64,000 bases of DNA from JBMYRH01 sp049602155 (lineage in GTDB: Bacteria > Myxococcota_A > UBA9042 > PHBI01 > JBMYRH01): the NCBI GenBank assembly GCA_049602155.1, contig JBMYRH010000008.1, positions 124,001 to 188,000 of the forward strand, read 5' to 3'. How positions within the stretch are numbered: position 1 is the stretch's first letter; each line of letters begins with the position of its first letter. Positions 26,509 through 35,169 of this stretch are shown piece by piece. Below the pieces are notes generated by a model, which made no database searches, was not told the origin of the DNA, and was given only the letters and a program-made list of their open reading frames with translations. Made by a program: the position numbers and the translations under genes.

Positions 26509-26951
26509 AGGACTGCGCACGGTGCGCGACGGACGACCCGCTCTGCTTGGCTTCCGATCACGATATGCTTGAGGCCGGCGTGACCATGTGTCCCCATGAT
26601 GATGAGGTCACAGGCGTTATCGGTTGCATAGCGAATGATCTCGACCCACGGTTTGCCGCCCGCGATCTCGAGCCTGATGCGATCGCGATCTTCATCGGTC
26701 ACTTGCCCGTCGGTCTGTAGCTCATCAAGGCGTCGGCGCAGGCCAGCCTCGAGGCGGTCCATCGTGTCGTGCTGGTCCTCGACAGTCTCGAAGCCCGCGA
26801 CGGCCATGTTGCGCTCAGAGACGTGGAGGATGATGAGCTCGGCCGAGAAGTGACGTGCATATCCTACGGCGTTGTAGAAGGCCTTTCGGCTGCACTCTGA
26901 GAAGTCTACTGGGCAGAGGATGCGTGTGTAGCTGATGTCGGTCTTACTCAT
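26451..26951 (-). CDS. Universal stress protein (UspA family)
   Basis: A single-domain 166-aa UspA fold: ILCPVDFSECSRKAF at the start, LIILHVSE, and the ATP-binding signature G-x(2)-G-x(9)-G-S in GTHGHAGLKHIVIGSQAE. The intact loop predicts ATP binding. It follows the acyl-CoA carboxylase gene by 14 bases and overlaps the NUDIX start, so the three could be one transcript. Its stimulus and partner are unknown. Confidence 0.85.
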   Translation of the reverse strand: MSKTDISYTRILCPVDFSECSRKAFYNAVGYARHFSAELIILHVSERNMAVAGFETVEDQHDTMDRLEAGLRRRLDELQTDGQVTDEDRDRIRLEIAGGKPWVEIIRYATDNACDLIIMGTHGHAGLKHIVIGSQAERVVRRAPCAVLCVKPEGYVSSLTPPPAQE

Positions 26952-26965
26952 GCGACAGTCTCCAT

Positions 26966-28507
26966 TTAGAGGGGAATACAGCCGTGCTTCTTCGGTGGGT
27001 CGTTGGCGCGCTTGCTCTCAAGCATTTCAAGGGCTGCGCAGATCCGGGGGCGCGTGTCTTCAGGCTGGATCACCTCGTCGACATAGCCAAGCTCTGCAGC
27101 CTTGATGGGGTTCGCGAAGGTCTGGCGGTAGTCCTCGACGAGCTCCGCGCGGGTGGCCTCGGGATCGTCGGCGGCTTTCAGTTCATTCCGGAAGATGATG
27201 TTTACGGCGCCATCGGGACCCATGACCGCGACCTCAGCTGTCGGGTAAGCCAAGTTCAGGTCGGCGCGGAGGTGCTTCGAGCCCATCACGTCGTAGGCAC
27301 CGCCGTAGGCCTTTCGGGTGATCAGGGTGATCTTAGGGACCGTAGCCTCGACGTAGGCGAAGAGGAGCTTGGCGCCATGCTTGATGATGCCGCCGTACTC
27401 TTGCTCAGTGCCCGGGAGGAAGCCCGGCACATCGACGAGCGTGACGATGGGGATGTTGAACGAATCACAGAAGCGGACGAACGCTGCAGCTTTCCGGGAG
27501 GCGTTGATGTCGAGGCAGCCTGCGAGGACGTTAGGCTGGTTGGCCACAATGCCGACTGAGCGGCCGTCAAAGCGGCAGAAGCCGACAACCATGTTCTTCG
27601 CCCAGTCACGCTGGACTTCGAAGAAGCTGTCTGTGTCCACGACGGCCTGGATCAGGTCGAGGATGTCGTAGGGCTTGTTCGCGGAGTCGGGCACGACCGT
27701 GGCCAAGGAGGCATCGCGCCGATCGATCGGATCTTCGCTCGGGAGCCGCGGTGGCAAAGAGAGGTTGTTGTCCGGCAGGTAAGACATCAGCCGGCGAATC
27801 GTGCCGATCGCGGCGCGCTCGTCAGCCGCCGCAAAGTGTGCGACCCCTGACTTGCTGGCGTGGGTCCGTGCCCCGCCGAGCTCTTCTTTGGTCACCTCCT
27901 CATGGGTGACCGTCTTGATGACGTCCGGCCCCGTGATGAACATGTAGCTCGTGTCTTGCGCCATGATGATGAAGTCGGTGAGCGCGGGGGAGTAGACCGC
28001 GCCACCAGCACAGGGCCCAAGGATGGCGCTGATCTGCGGGATGACGCCGCTCGCCAGGGTGTTCCGCTTGAAGATGTCTGCGTAGCCGCCGAGGGAGACG
28101 ACACCCTCTTGGATACGCGCACCGCCAGAGTCGTTGAGCCCAATCATCGGGGCCCCAACGGACATGGCCAAGTCCATGACCTTGCAAATCTTCCGCGCAT
28201 GCGCGCCACTGAGGCTCCCGCCGAAGACCGTGAAGTCCTGAGCAAAGACGAAGACCTTGCGGCCATCAACCTTGCCGTACCCCGTCACGACACCGTCGCC
28301 AGAGACGCGCTGTTCTTCCATGCCGAAGTCTTGGCACTGGTGCACAACGAGCTTGTCCATCTCGTTGAACGAGCCGGGATCGAGGAGCAACTCCAAGCGC
28401 TCTCGCGCCGTGAGCTTTCCTGCGCTGTGCTGTCGCGCGATTCGGGCCTCTCCTCCGCCTTCTTCTGCTTGGCGGTTCAGCTCTGCGAGGCGTTCCTGGA
28501 CGCTCAT
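26966..28507 (-). CDS. pccB: Acyl-CoA carboxylase carboxyltransferase (beta) subunit, propionyl-CoA carboxylase type
   Basis: The start at 28507 (513 aa) has AGGGA four bases ahead. It transfers carboxyl from carboxybiotin to an acyl-CoA, probably propionyl-CoA. Typical segments are RERLELLLDPGSF, FAQDFTVFGGSLSGAHA, the oxyanion region NDSGGARIQEGV with ILGPCAGGAVYSPAL, and in the second half DVPGFLPGTEQEYGGII plus TRKAYGGAYDVM. The biotin-carrying alpha subunit is not in the window. Substrate choice (propionyl- versus acetyl-CoA) is by family resemblance. Confidence 0.85.
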   Translation of the reverse strand: MSVQERLAELNRQAEEGGGEARIARQHSAGKLTARERLELLLDPGSFNEMDKLVVHQCQDFGMEEQRVSGDGVVTGYGKVDGRKVFVFAQDFTVFGGSLSGAHARKICKVMDLAMSVGAPMIGLNDSGGARIQEGVVSLGGYADIFKRNTLASGVIPQISAILGPCAGGAVYSPALTDFIIMAQDTSYMFITGPDVIKTVTHEEVTKEELGGARTHASKSGVAHFAAADERAAIGTIRRLMSYLPDNNLSLPPRLPSEDPIDRRDASLATVVPDSANKPYDILDLIQAVVDTDSFFEVQRDWAKNMVVGFCRFDGRSVGIVANQPNVLAGCLDINASRKAAAFVRFCDSFNIPIVTLVDVPGFLPGTEQEYGGIIKHGAKLLFAYVEATVPKITLITRKAYGGAYDVMGSKHLRADLNLAYPTAEVAVMGPDGAVNIIFRNELKAADDPEATRAELVEDYRQTFANPIKAAELGYVDEVIQPEDTRPRICAALEMLESKRANDPPKKHGCIPL

Positions 28508-28595
28508 CGGTTCCCTCCGTCTAAGTGACCGTGATGTGGGGCCTAACACAGGTCCCATGGAATATCAGCTGCAATGGTTCGGTCGAAAGAGCAAG

Positions 28596-29543
28596 CTACT
28601 CAGGCCCCCACAAGAGGTCGGCCAACTTGGCCCCATCTTCACCGCTGTCTCGCGTCGCTTTCTCTGCGATTTTTGCAGCAGGGATGCCTTGGCGAGCCAA
28701 GAGGTCAGCGCTCTTGGCTGCGCGAGTGATCATGGACTTGAAGCTCCCGTAGCTTCCCCAGCCAACCTGCTTCTTGCCGTTGATGAAGAAGCCAGGGGTC
28801 CCACGGGCGGCCATCGCCGTCGCGGTCGCTCGCTCATAGGCGACCTGCGCGGCGACCTTCGGGTCAGCAATGTCACGCTCGAACTGCCCGAGGTTGAGGC
28901 CAAGGGTCTGCGCATGCCTGACGAAGTCTTGGTCACCGAGAGCCCGCTGGTCTTGGAAGAGCAGGTCATGAAACTCCCAGAACTTTCCTTGGCGGAAGGC
29001 GGCGATAGAGGCCCGCGCAGCAGCCTCGGCACGAGGGTGCATCGTCAGCGCATTGTGTTTAAAGACGATCTGCACAGAGTCTCCGAGTTCCCGGGCCGCA
29101 GCCTTGATGGGCTCGACAACCCGGCGACATACGGGGCACTGGAAGTCGCTGTAGATGAAGACCTTGACCTTCGCGGTGTCCGGTCCGAAGGCCGGGGAGG
29201 GGCCCGGGGTCCCTTCAAGTGAGGCGTGCTTCGGCCCTGGGGCGACCTTGACCGTCGGAGGGGGAGGTGTGGCGCCAGGGGTGCGCTCAAGCTCCTTCAT
29301 CTGGGCGAGCGTCTTGCTCGCCGCGGCGGGTGCACGCGGTGCCGGCTTCGCGACTTTTGTGCGCGGCTTTACTGCCGGCTTCGGGGCCGGTTTGGCCACA
29401 GCTTGGGGGGCCGGCGCTGCTGCAGCAGCAGGTGGAGGTGTGCTACCTCCACCGACGCCCACTGGGCTGACTGTGGGGGCTTCGCTTCGCGCGCACGCGG
29501 CGAGCGCGAGTGATAACAGGATGCATGTCAGGCGTTGACCCAT
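28596..29543 (-). CDS. DsbA/thioredoxin-fold lipoprotein
   Basis: The ATG at 29543 (315 aa) has AGAGAGG six bases ahead. The protein starts with a lipoprotein signal (lipobox LAAC, Cys17), followed by about 90 residues of Pro/Ala/Lys-rich linker. The remainder is a DsbA/DsbG-like thioredoxin fold: KVFIYSDFQCPVCRR with the redox pair Cys136/Cys139, an inserted helical domain, and the cis-Pro loop ARGTPGFFING. It is probably a disulfide oxidoreductase held off the membrane by the linker. No DsbB partner is nearby. Confidence 0.85.
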   Translation of the reverse strand: MGQRLTCILLSLALAACARSEAPTVSPVGVGGGSTPPPAAAAAPAPQAVAKPAPKPAVKPRTKVAKPAPRAPAAASKTLAQMKELERTPGATPPPPTVKVAPGPKHASLEGTPGPSPAFGPDTAKVKVFIYSDFQCPVCRRVVEPIKAAARELGDSVQIVFKHNALTMHPRAEAAARASIAAFRQGKFWEFHDLLFQDQRALGDQDFVRHAQTLGLNLGQFERDIADPKVAAQVAYERATATAMAARGTPGFFINGKKQVGWGSYGSFKSMITRAAKSADLLARQGIPAAKIAEKATRDSGEDGAKLADLLWGPE

Positions 29544-29990
29544 CACGTGCCTCTCTTTCCATGGCTCTGCGGGACCGCCCCGAGGGCGCAGCGACTTAGC
29601 AAGCGCACCCGAAGGCACTTCAGTGTCTAGCGCGTCGGACGGAGCGCGTCCAGCCTGATGAGGAGGGGAGCGGCCTTAACTGGGGCATCTCCACCCCACC
29701 GGGGGGGCTGGACCCCGCGTCGCACAGCAGCTGTGGTGCGCTTCACGCACGCCGCGCCATGAGTGTCCGGTTGCTGCTGGCGTCTCTTTTGCTTATATAA
29801 TCAAATGCTTAGGTGGCACTGGTGGCGCGGTCGTGGCGCCTGGCACGTTCCATGCTTTGGCACACACACGATTGCTCGGCTCGTGGGGTCGGACGGATGC
29901 CCTGTATGACGCAGGGCCGCTTACACTGTCGGACAGCGCACACACACTTCCCGCGAGTCGAGCAGCCTTCTTTTGCGTCGATGGGCTCTA
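29544..29990. other. Largest gene-free stretch of the window
   Basis: No convincing gene is visible here. An AT-rich island near 29790-29810 contains TATAAT on the plus strand (29796-29801) and TATAAG on the minus strand, so promoter activity for the DsbA-like gene (minus) is possible, although no good -35 is seen. Short open frames on both strands have no recognisable domains; one minus-strand frame of 61 codons that begins at the prolyl-oligopeptidase stop (TTGA overlap at 29991-29994) is Cys-rich. I see no terminator or repeat. Confidence 0.5.
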
Positions 29991-32078
29991 TCAAGAGGCG
30001 GGCCAGGAGATGCCAAGCTCTTGGCCGAGGAAGCGCCAGATGTCGAGGTACTCATCGACGATCTTGCTCGTGGGCTTGCCGGCACCGTGCCCGGCCTTGG
30101 TCTCAATGCGTAGCAGCACCGGCCGCGCGCTGACGGTCTTGGCTTGTAGGAGCGCTGCGAACTTCCGGGCGTGAAGAGGGGCCACACGGGTGTCACTCTC
30201 GGCGGCCATAATAAGCGCTGACGGTCCGTCGAAGGCCTCAGGGACATTGTGATAAGGCGAGTAGGCTCGGAGCCACTGGAAGGCTTCGGGAGCCTCTGGA
30301 TCTCCGTACTCGGGGATCCACAGGCGGGCGACTAAGAAGCGGTGGTACCGCAGCATGTCGAGGAGCGGGACTCGGATCACCGAGGCGCGAAACTTCTCGG
30401 GGAACTGCACCGTCGCTACTCCGGTCAGGAGACCGCCGTTGGAGCCCCCCATCACGGCGAGCTTCTCGGGGCGCGTGAAGCCTGCGCTGACCAAGTAGTC
30501 CGCACAGGCCGCGAAGTCATCGAAGACGTTCTGTTTGTCTCCGAGCATGCCTGCTTCATGCCAAGCCTCACCGTACTCACCGCCTCCGCGAAGGTGAGCG
30601 ACTGCGTAGACCCCGCCTGCGGCGAGGAAGGGCTGGATGTGGCGGTTATACGAGGGGGTCAGTGAGATGTTGAAGCCACCGTATCCGTAGAGAACTGTCG
30701 GCCGCTGGCCATCGGGCTCTAGGTCTCGGCGGTGGACGATGAAGAGGCTCACCGAGGTCCCATCTTTGGATGTCGTTCGATGCAGGGTGACTGTGAAGTC
30801 ATCAGGGTTCACCGCGCCTGCGGTGGCATTGAAGGTGACGCTTTCATCGTGAGGCCCCGTTCCTGTGCGGTAGACGACTGGGGGCGTGACGTAGTTTGAG
30901 AAGCCGTAGAGCAAGTCGCCGCTGCGACGCTCTCCACCGAGCCCCGTGACGGAGCCGACGGTGGGGAGGTTCACCGGGCGCACCGGCTGGCCATCAAAGT
31001 CGAAGAGCTCAAGCTGACTCGAAGCCTGATGGAGCCATTGGATGACGATGCGTCCGCCGATCACTTGGACGCTCTCCATCACCCGCGTTGCATCGGTCGG
31101 GATCACCTCGGTGGCATTGGCGACGTCGAGGTCGTCCCAGCCCAGCCGGAGGACACGCCCGCGCGGCGCGTCATGATTCGTGAAGAGGAAGAGATACTCA
31201 TCCGTGGGTATGGGGTGCTCGCGAGAGCCCTCACGATCCGCGACGACCGTCCAAGGAGTGCCGGGTTGGGCGCTCCAGGGTCGCGCCAGGACGAGTGAGT
31301 CGGACCATCCACGGTGTTGGCTAATCACGAGCATCGACGCATTAGACGGGGCGTCCACGTTGGGCCAGTCATCGCGAGGGATGTCGGCGCCGAAGATCCG
31401 GAGGTCTTGCCGGTAGTCTGTCCCGAGTATGTGACTGTATATCTGCCGGTGGTAGGGCTTCGCGTCGTCTGAAACCTCTTGCCAATACCGTGTGCCGGCG
31501 AGGGGGTAGCGCGTGTAGATAAAGCTCTTCTCGTCAGGAGCCCAGACAAGGCTCGCGAAGCGGGTGCCCGGGATCTTGGTGTCCAAGTGCGCGCCGGTCG
31601 TGACGTCTAGGATGTAAAGCACCGACTCCTCGTCGCCTGACTGGGAGAGCCCATAAGCGAGCAAGCGGCCTGAGTCCGATGGGTAGTACCAGTCGATAGC
31701 CACAGTGCCGTCGGCACTCAGCTCATCCCCCCTGATCAAGACACGGCTCGGCCCGTCAGAGCTGACGGCGCGCGTCATCAGGTTGTGTTGGTCTTGCCCG
31801 TGTCGACGCTCAAGCCAAAAGGCTTGTCCAGCCGCGACAATGGGGGTGCCAAGGGTCCCGATCTCGAAAGCCTTCTCTAAGCCGTGACGGAGGGGCTCCT
31901 CCCCAGCGCTGCCCGATAACAGTGCCTCCGTGTACTCATTTTGAGCCGCGGTCCAAGCGACGACCTCTGGCGACTCGTCCTCCTCCAGCCAGCGGTAGGG
32001 ATCGTGGATCTGCTGGCCGTGGAGGGTCTCGGTGATCTCCACCACTCGGGAGGCAGGGTAGGGGGGCTTTTTCACCAT
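29991..32078 (-). CDS. Prolyl oligopeptidase (S9A family)
   Basis: Serine peptidase cutting after Pro in short peptides. The ATG at 32078 has AGGAG eight bases ahead and gives 695 aa, the usual family size; a GTG at 32189 would add a hydrophobic stretch but has no ribosome site. The N-terminus shows HDPYRWLEEDESPEV, followed by a beta-propeller region. The catalytic domain has the nucleophile in GGSNGGLL, the acid in the AESDTRV loop and the His in KAGHGAGKP. With this start there is no signal peptide, so it is predicted to be cytoplasmic. Confidence 0.9.
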   Translation of the reverse strand: MVKKPPYPASRVVEITETLHGQQIHDPYRWLEEDESPEVVAWTAAQNEYTEALLSGSAGEEPLRHGLEKAFEIGTLGTPIVAAGQAFWLERRHGQDQHNLMTRAVSSDGPSRVLIRGDELSADGTVAIDWYYPSDSGRLLAYGLSQSGDEESVLYILDVTTGAHLDTKIPGTRFASLVWAPDEKSFIYTRYPLAGTRYWQEVSDDAKPYHRQIYSHILGTDYRQDLRIFGADIPRDDWPNVDAPSNASMLVISQHRGWSDSLVLARPWSAQPGTPWTVVADREGSREHPIPTDEYLFLFTNHDAPRGRVLRLGWDDLDVANATEVIPTDATRVMESVQVIGGRIVIQWLHQASSQLELFDFDGQPVRPVNLPTVGSVTGLGGERRSGDLLYGFSNYVTPPVVYRTGTGPHDESVTFNATAGAVNPDDFTVTLHRTTSKDGTSVSLFIVHRRDLEPDGQRPTVLYGYGGFNISLTPSYNRHIQPFLAAGGVYAVAHLRGGGEYGEAWHEAGMLGDKQNVFDDFAACADYLVSAGFTRPEKLAVMGGSNGGLLTGVATVQFPEKFRASVIRVPLLDMLRYHRFLVARLWIPEYGDPEAPEAFQWLRAYSPYHNVPEAFDGPSALIMAAESDTRVAPLHARKFAALLQAKTVSARPVLLRIETKAGHGAGKPTSKIVDEYLDIWRFLGQELGISWPAS

Positions 32079-32304
32079 CAACGGATCTCCTCGGACGTCG
32101 GTGAGGGATGTTGCGCAGCTTCGTGGGAGGGGCATGCCGCAGAGAGCCACGAACACTAGGCTCGTGTTGAGCCACGTGATTGTCTCCACCGTGGTTCAGC
32201 GAACGCCCCCTCTTGCCTGACCTTCAATCTGGCGCTGACGGGGGATCATCAAGGGGGTAGTGTAGGATACACTCTCTGGTCCTGCACTCGGTCTGTGGCG
32301 GTCG

Positions 32305-33780
32305 ATGAAGTCTGGCGAACGGAATGTCCTGATTATCGATGACGAACCCCTCCTTACGGGGTTGCTCACGATGACCCTTCAACAGGAGGGGTACCGCGTC
32401 TCTGTCAGTCACTTAGGTGCCGGTGGCCTGGCGCTCGTCCAAGCGGGCTTCTCTGGCGTCATCCTGCTCGACATTCACCTCCCTGATGTCGACGGCTTGG
32501 AGCTCTTGGAGCCGTTGCTTCAAGCGAGCCCATCGAGTCGCGTCATCGTCATGACTGGTGACGGCTCCCTAGAGGTCGCTCTCGAGTCCACGCGGCGAGG
32601 AGGCTACGACTTCCTCACCAAGGTTGATGATGTCGCTGGCCGCACTGTCGTGTCGGTAAAGAACGCCTTCCGTGACCGGGACATGGCGCGTCGCGTGACG
32701 ACCTTGGAGGAGGCGGTCTCAACCCGCCAGTCCTTCGGTGGTCTAATCGGCTGTAGTGGTGCGATGAATCGCCTGTTCGATGTGCTTCGCCACGCGCTCG
32801 ACTCTCGCGTAACGGTCCTCATCGAAGGGGAGAGCGGGACGGGGAAAGAGCTTGTGTGCAGGGCGCTTCATGACGAGAGCCCTCGTGCAGGTGGCCCCTT
32901 TGTCGCAGTGAACTGCGCCGGTATCCCTGAGTCACTCCTCGAGTCCGAGCTCTTTGGTCACGAGCGCGGGGCCTTCACCGGCGCAGTGGCGACGAAGAAG
33001 GGCAAGGTTGAGCTCGCGGACGGCGGGACCCTCTTCCTCGATGAGATCGGCGAGATGCCTCTGCATCTGCAAGCGCGGATCCTGCGTGTGCTCGAGACCC
33101 GCGCGATCGAGCGCGTTGGTGGCGTCAAGACGATCCCGGTCGATGTGCGTGTGGTCAGCGCGACAAACCGTGACCTCCAGGCGATGGTGCGCGAAGGGGC
33201 TTTCCGAGACGATCTTTTCTACCGCTTGGCTGTCTTCCCCATTGTCCTCCCACCGCTCCGGGCGCGGGAGGGTGATGTGCCGCTGCTGGCAGACCACTTC
33301 TTACGGCTCTCTGCAGTCGAGGAGGGAAAAGGCATCAACGGATTCTCGCCCCAGGCGATGCAGCTCCTTGAGGCACATGGTTACCCTGGTAACGTGCGTG
33401 AGCTTCAGAACATCATCCGCAGAGCTGTGGTTGTCGGCTCTGGACCTAAACTCACCGTGGACGATCTTCCCGCCACGCTGCGCACTGGGGACACGGCCAG
33501 CCTCACTGCATGGTCGCGGGACGAAGGGCAGAGTCATCAAACCCTTGAGGCTGCGCTGAGGTCCCTCTTCCCGGATGCAGGGGGCTTGCCAACGCTCGAC
33601 ACCATGGAGCTGGAGCTCATCCGAAGGGCGCTGTCTGTTCACGACGGTAACCGTGCTCGAGCAGCAAAGAGCTTGGGGATCTCTCGCGCGACTTTATATC
33701 GGCGACTTCAACGCTTGGAGCCCGATGGTGGAGAGGCGGGTGCGGAGGATGGTCCGGAGCCAGGGAGCCCGGCGACATAG
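32305..33780 (+). CDS. NtrC-family sigma-54-dependent response regulator
   Basis: A 491-aa regulator with three domains. The receiver (1-120) has the acidic pair DDE, phospho-acceptor Asp56 in LLDIHLPD, Thr84 and Lys106. The AAA+ domain (about 145-385) shows Walker A GESGTGKE, the sigma-54 contact loop GAFTGA and Walker B GTLFLDEIGEM. The C-terminal Fis-type HTH contains NRARAAKSLGISRATLYRRLQ. It should activate sigma-54 promoters when phosphorylated. No histidine kinase is adjacent, so it is an orphan. It is divergent from the prolyl oligopeptidase across about 225 bases, and its targets are unknown. Confidence 0.92.
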   Translation: MKSGERNVLIIDDEPLLTGLLTMTLQQEGYRVSVSHLGAGGLALVQAGFSGVILLDIHLPDVDGLELLEPLLQASPSSRVIVMTGDGSLEVALESTRRGGYDFLTKVDDVAGRTVVSVKNAFRDRDMARRVTTLEEAVSTRQSFGGLIGCSGAMNRLFDVLRHALDSRVTVLIEGESGTGKELVCRALHDESPRAGGPFVAVNCAGIPESLLESELFGHERGAFTGAVATKKGKVELADGGTLFLDEIGEMPLHLQARILRVLETRAIERVGGVKTIPVDVRVVSATNRDLQAMVREGAFRDDLFYRLAVFPIVLPPLRAREGDVPLLADHFLRLSAVEEGKGINGFSPQAMQLLEAHGYPGNVRELQNIIRRAVVVGSGPKLTVDDLPATLRTGDTASLTAWSRDEGQSHQTLEAALRSLFPDAGGLPTLDTMELELIRRALSVHDGNRARAAKSLGISRATLYRRLQRLEPDGGEAGAEDGPEPGSPAT

Positions 33781-33791
33781 ACACGGAACAA

Positions 33792-34616
33792 CTAGCGAGG
33801 TTGGGGCTCTTGGTTCAGGAGCTTTTCGATCGCGCCGTAGTCCGCCTCCGTCAGCGTGGCACGAGAGAGACGCAGGGCCTCCCGGGCTAAGCCGCGATAG
33901 GACGCTGCCGCCTCAGGCTCCTTGGCCTCAAGGTGCGCCAAGTGAGCTGCGACCGTCGGGGCATCACCCCGCGCGATCGGGCCCGTGATGACCTCGCTTG
34001 GGAGCCCCGAGGCGAGGTTTGTGAGGGCGCCGCGCATCAGCGGGAGGAGGGCGTCTCGTGCTTCCTCTGGGTCAAAACCAGCGTGGGACATGGTGCGCAT
34101 CGCCTGGCTGAAAAGCGCTGTCGCGTGCCCTGCCACAGAGACAGCGGCTGCATGATAGAGGGGCTTGGTGCCAGGGGTGAGGGGGACGGGGTGCATTCCG
34201 AGCGCAGCCGCGATCGACCGGCCGGCGACGAGGGCCTCTGGATCGCCATCGATGCCAGCGATCACGCCTTCGAAGTGGCTGTTGGGGACCTCAAACCCTG
34301 GGAGCGCTTGGAGTGGGTGCATACTGCCGGCCGCTGCAGGGCATATGTCGGAGATACGGACGGCGCTGCCCGGTCTCGAGCCCGAGAGGTGCAGCCAGAT
34401 CTCCGTGCAGGCCCCTTCGCGCGCTGACAACGTGTCTGCTGCCGCCTCGATCGCTGAGTCAGAGACCGCGAAGAGCACGGTGTCGACGGTGGCTAAGTCT
34501 TCGGCTGGCCCATCCGTGTTTCGACCCCACCACCAGCTCAACTCCAATCCCGAGGCTCGCAAGGCAGGAGCGAGCGTGCGACCGGCCCGACCACGACCGA
34601 CGAGCCCGAGCTTCAT
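33792..34616 (-). CDS. Rossmann-like DUF2520 oxidoreductase-like protein
   Basis: The ATG at 34616 overlaps the nadD stop (ATGA) and gives 274 aa. The N-terminus is a nucleotide-binding fold with KLGLVGRGRAGRTLAPAL, followed by VLFAVSDSAIEAAAD. The rest resembles the DUF2520 domain, e.g. SMHPLQALPGF, a substrate-type SxHPLQ motif, and a helical C-terminal half. Related proteins include ketopantoate-reductase-like dehydrogenases, but the reaction is not known. Coupling to nadD is notable because the protein probably binds NAD(P). Confidence 0.7.
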   Translation of the reverse strand: MKLGLVGRGRAGRTLAPALRASGLELSWWWGRNTDGPAEDLATVDTVLFAVSDSAIEAAADTLSAREGACTEIWLHLSGSRPGSAVRISDICPAAAGSMHPLQALPGFEVPNSHFEGVIAGIDGDPEALVAGRSIAAALGMHPVPLTPGTKPLYHAAAVSVAGHATALFSQAMRTMSHAGFDPEEARDALLPLMRGALTNLASGLPSEVITGPIARGDAPTVAAHLAHLEAKEPEAAASYRGLAREALRLSRATLTEADYGAIEKLLNQEPQPR

Positions 34617-35167
34617 CGGTAGAGCCCGTGAGCTTCGATGAGCGACAGGACGGCTGGTGGGACCAAGTGGTCGACCATTGCGCCCTGACGCAGCGCCGCT
34701 CGAACCTCGGTGGAGGAGATCGCGGGCATGGTCACCGTCACGTCGACACCCTCCGGAGCTGGGACGCCTTCGCGGCCCACGATCAGCGGCGTGATGAGGG
34801 CCTGAAGTTGTTCCCACTCATGCCATTGATGACGATCTCGCCACGTATCGGCGCCACCGATCCAGAGCAGTTCAGCACCGGGGTTCGCCGCTTGTATCGC
34901 TCGGACAGTGTCGATGGTGTAAGAGACGCCGCCCAGTTGGGACTCGATCGGGTCGACGACGACCCGTGCGCCCAAGTGCGCAGTGGCGGCCTCGACGAGC
35001 TCACATCGAAGGGAGAAGGGCGAGAGGTCTTTGGCGTAGGGGTGCTTGAAGGTCGGGATGATGTGAAGCCGCGTCACCTCTGTGGTGCAGAGGACGTGCG
35101 TCGCCGTCAGGACATGTCCAAGGTGAGGCGGATCGAAGCTCCCCCCATAGAGCGCGAGTCGCTGCAT
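34613..35167 (-). CDS. nadD: Nicotinate-nucleotide adenylyltransferase
   Basis: A 184-aa enzyme forming deamido-NAD from nicotinate mononucleotide and ATP. Hallmarks are YGGSFDPPHLGHV at the start (nucleotidyl-transferase GxFxPxHxGH motif), FKHPYAK in the phosphate region, LLWIGGADTW, and the ISSTEVRAAL motif near the end. It lies two bases after the namZ stop and overlaps the DUF2520 gene. Confidence 0.92.
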   Translation of the reverse strand: MQRLALYGGSFDPPHLGHVLTATHVLCTTEVTRLHIIPTFKHPYAKDLSPFSLRCELVEAATAHLGARVVVDPIESQLGGVSYTIDTVRAIQAANPGAELLWIGGADTWRDRHQWHEWEQLQALITPLIVGREGVPAPEGVDVTVTMPAISSTEVRAALRQGAMVDHLVPPAVLSLIEAHGLYR

Positions 35168-35169
35168 CT

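Noticed and set aside
29833..30174. A plus-strand frame across the empty stretch into the prolyl oligopeptidase end
   Set aside because: It has no good ribosome site or family match, and half of it is antisense to the peptidase. Kept only as a comment on the gap.
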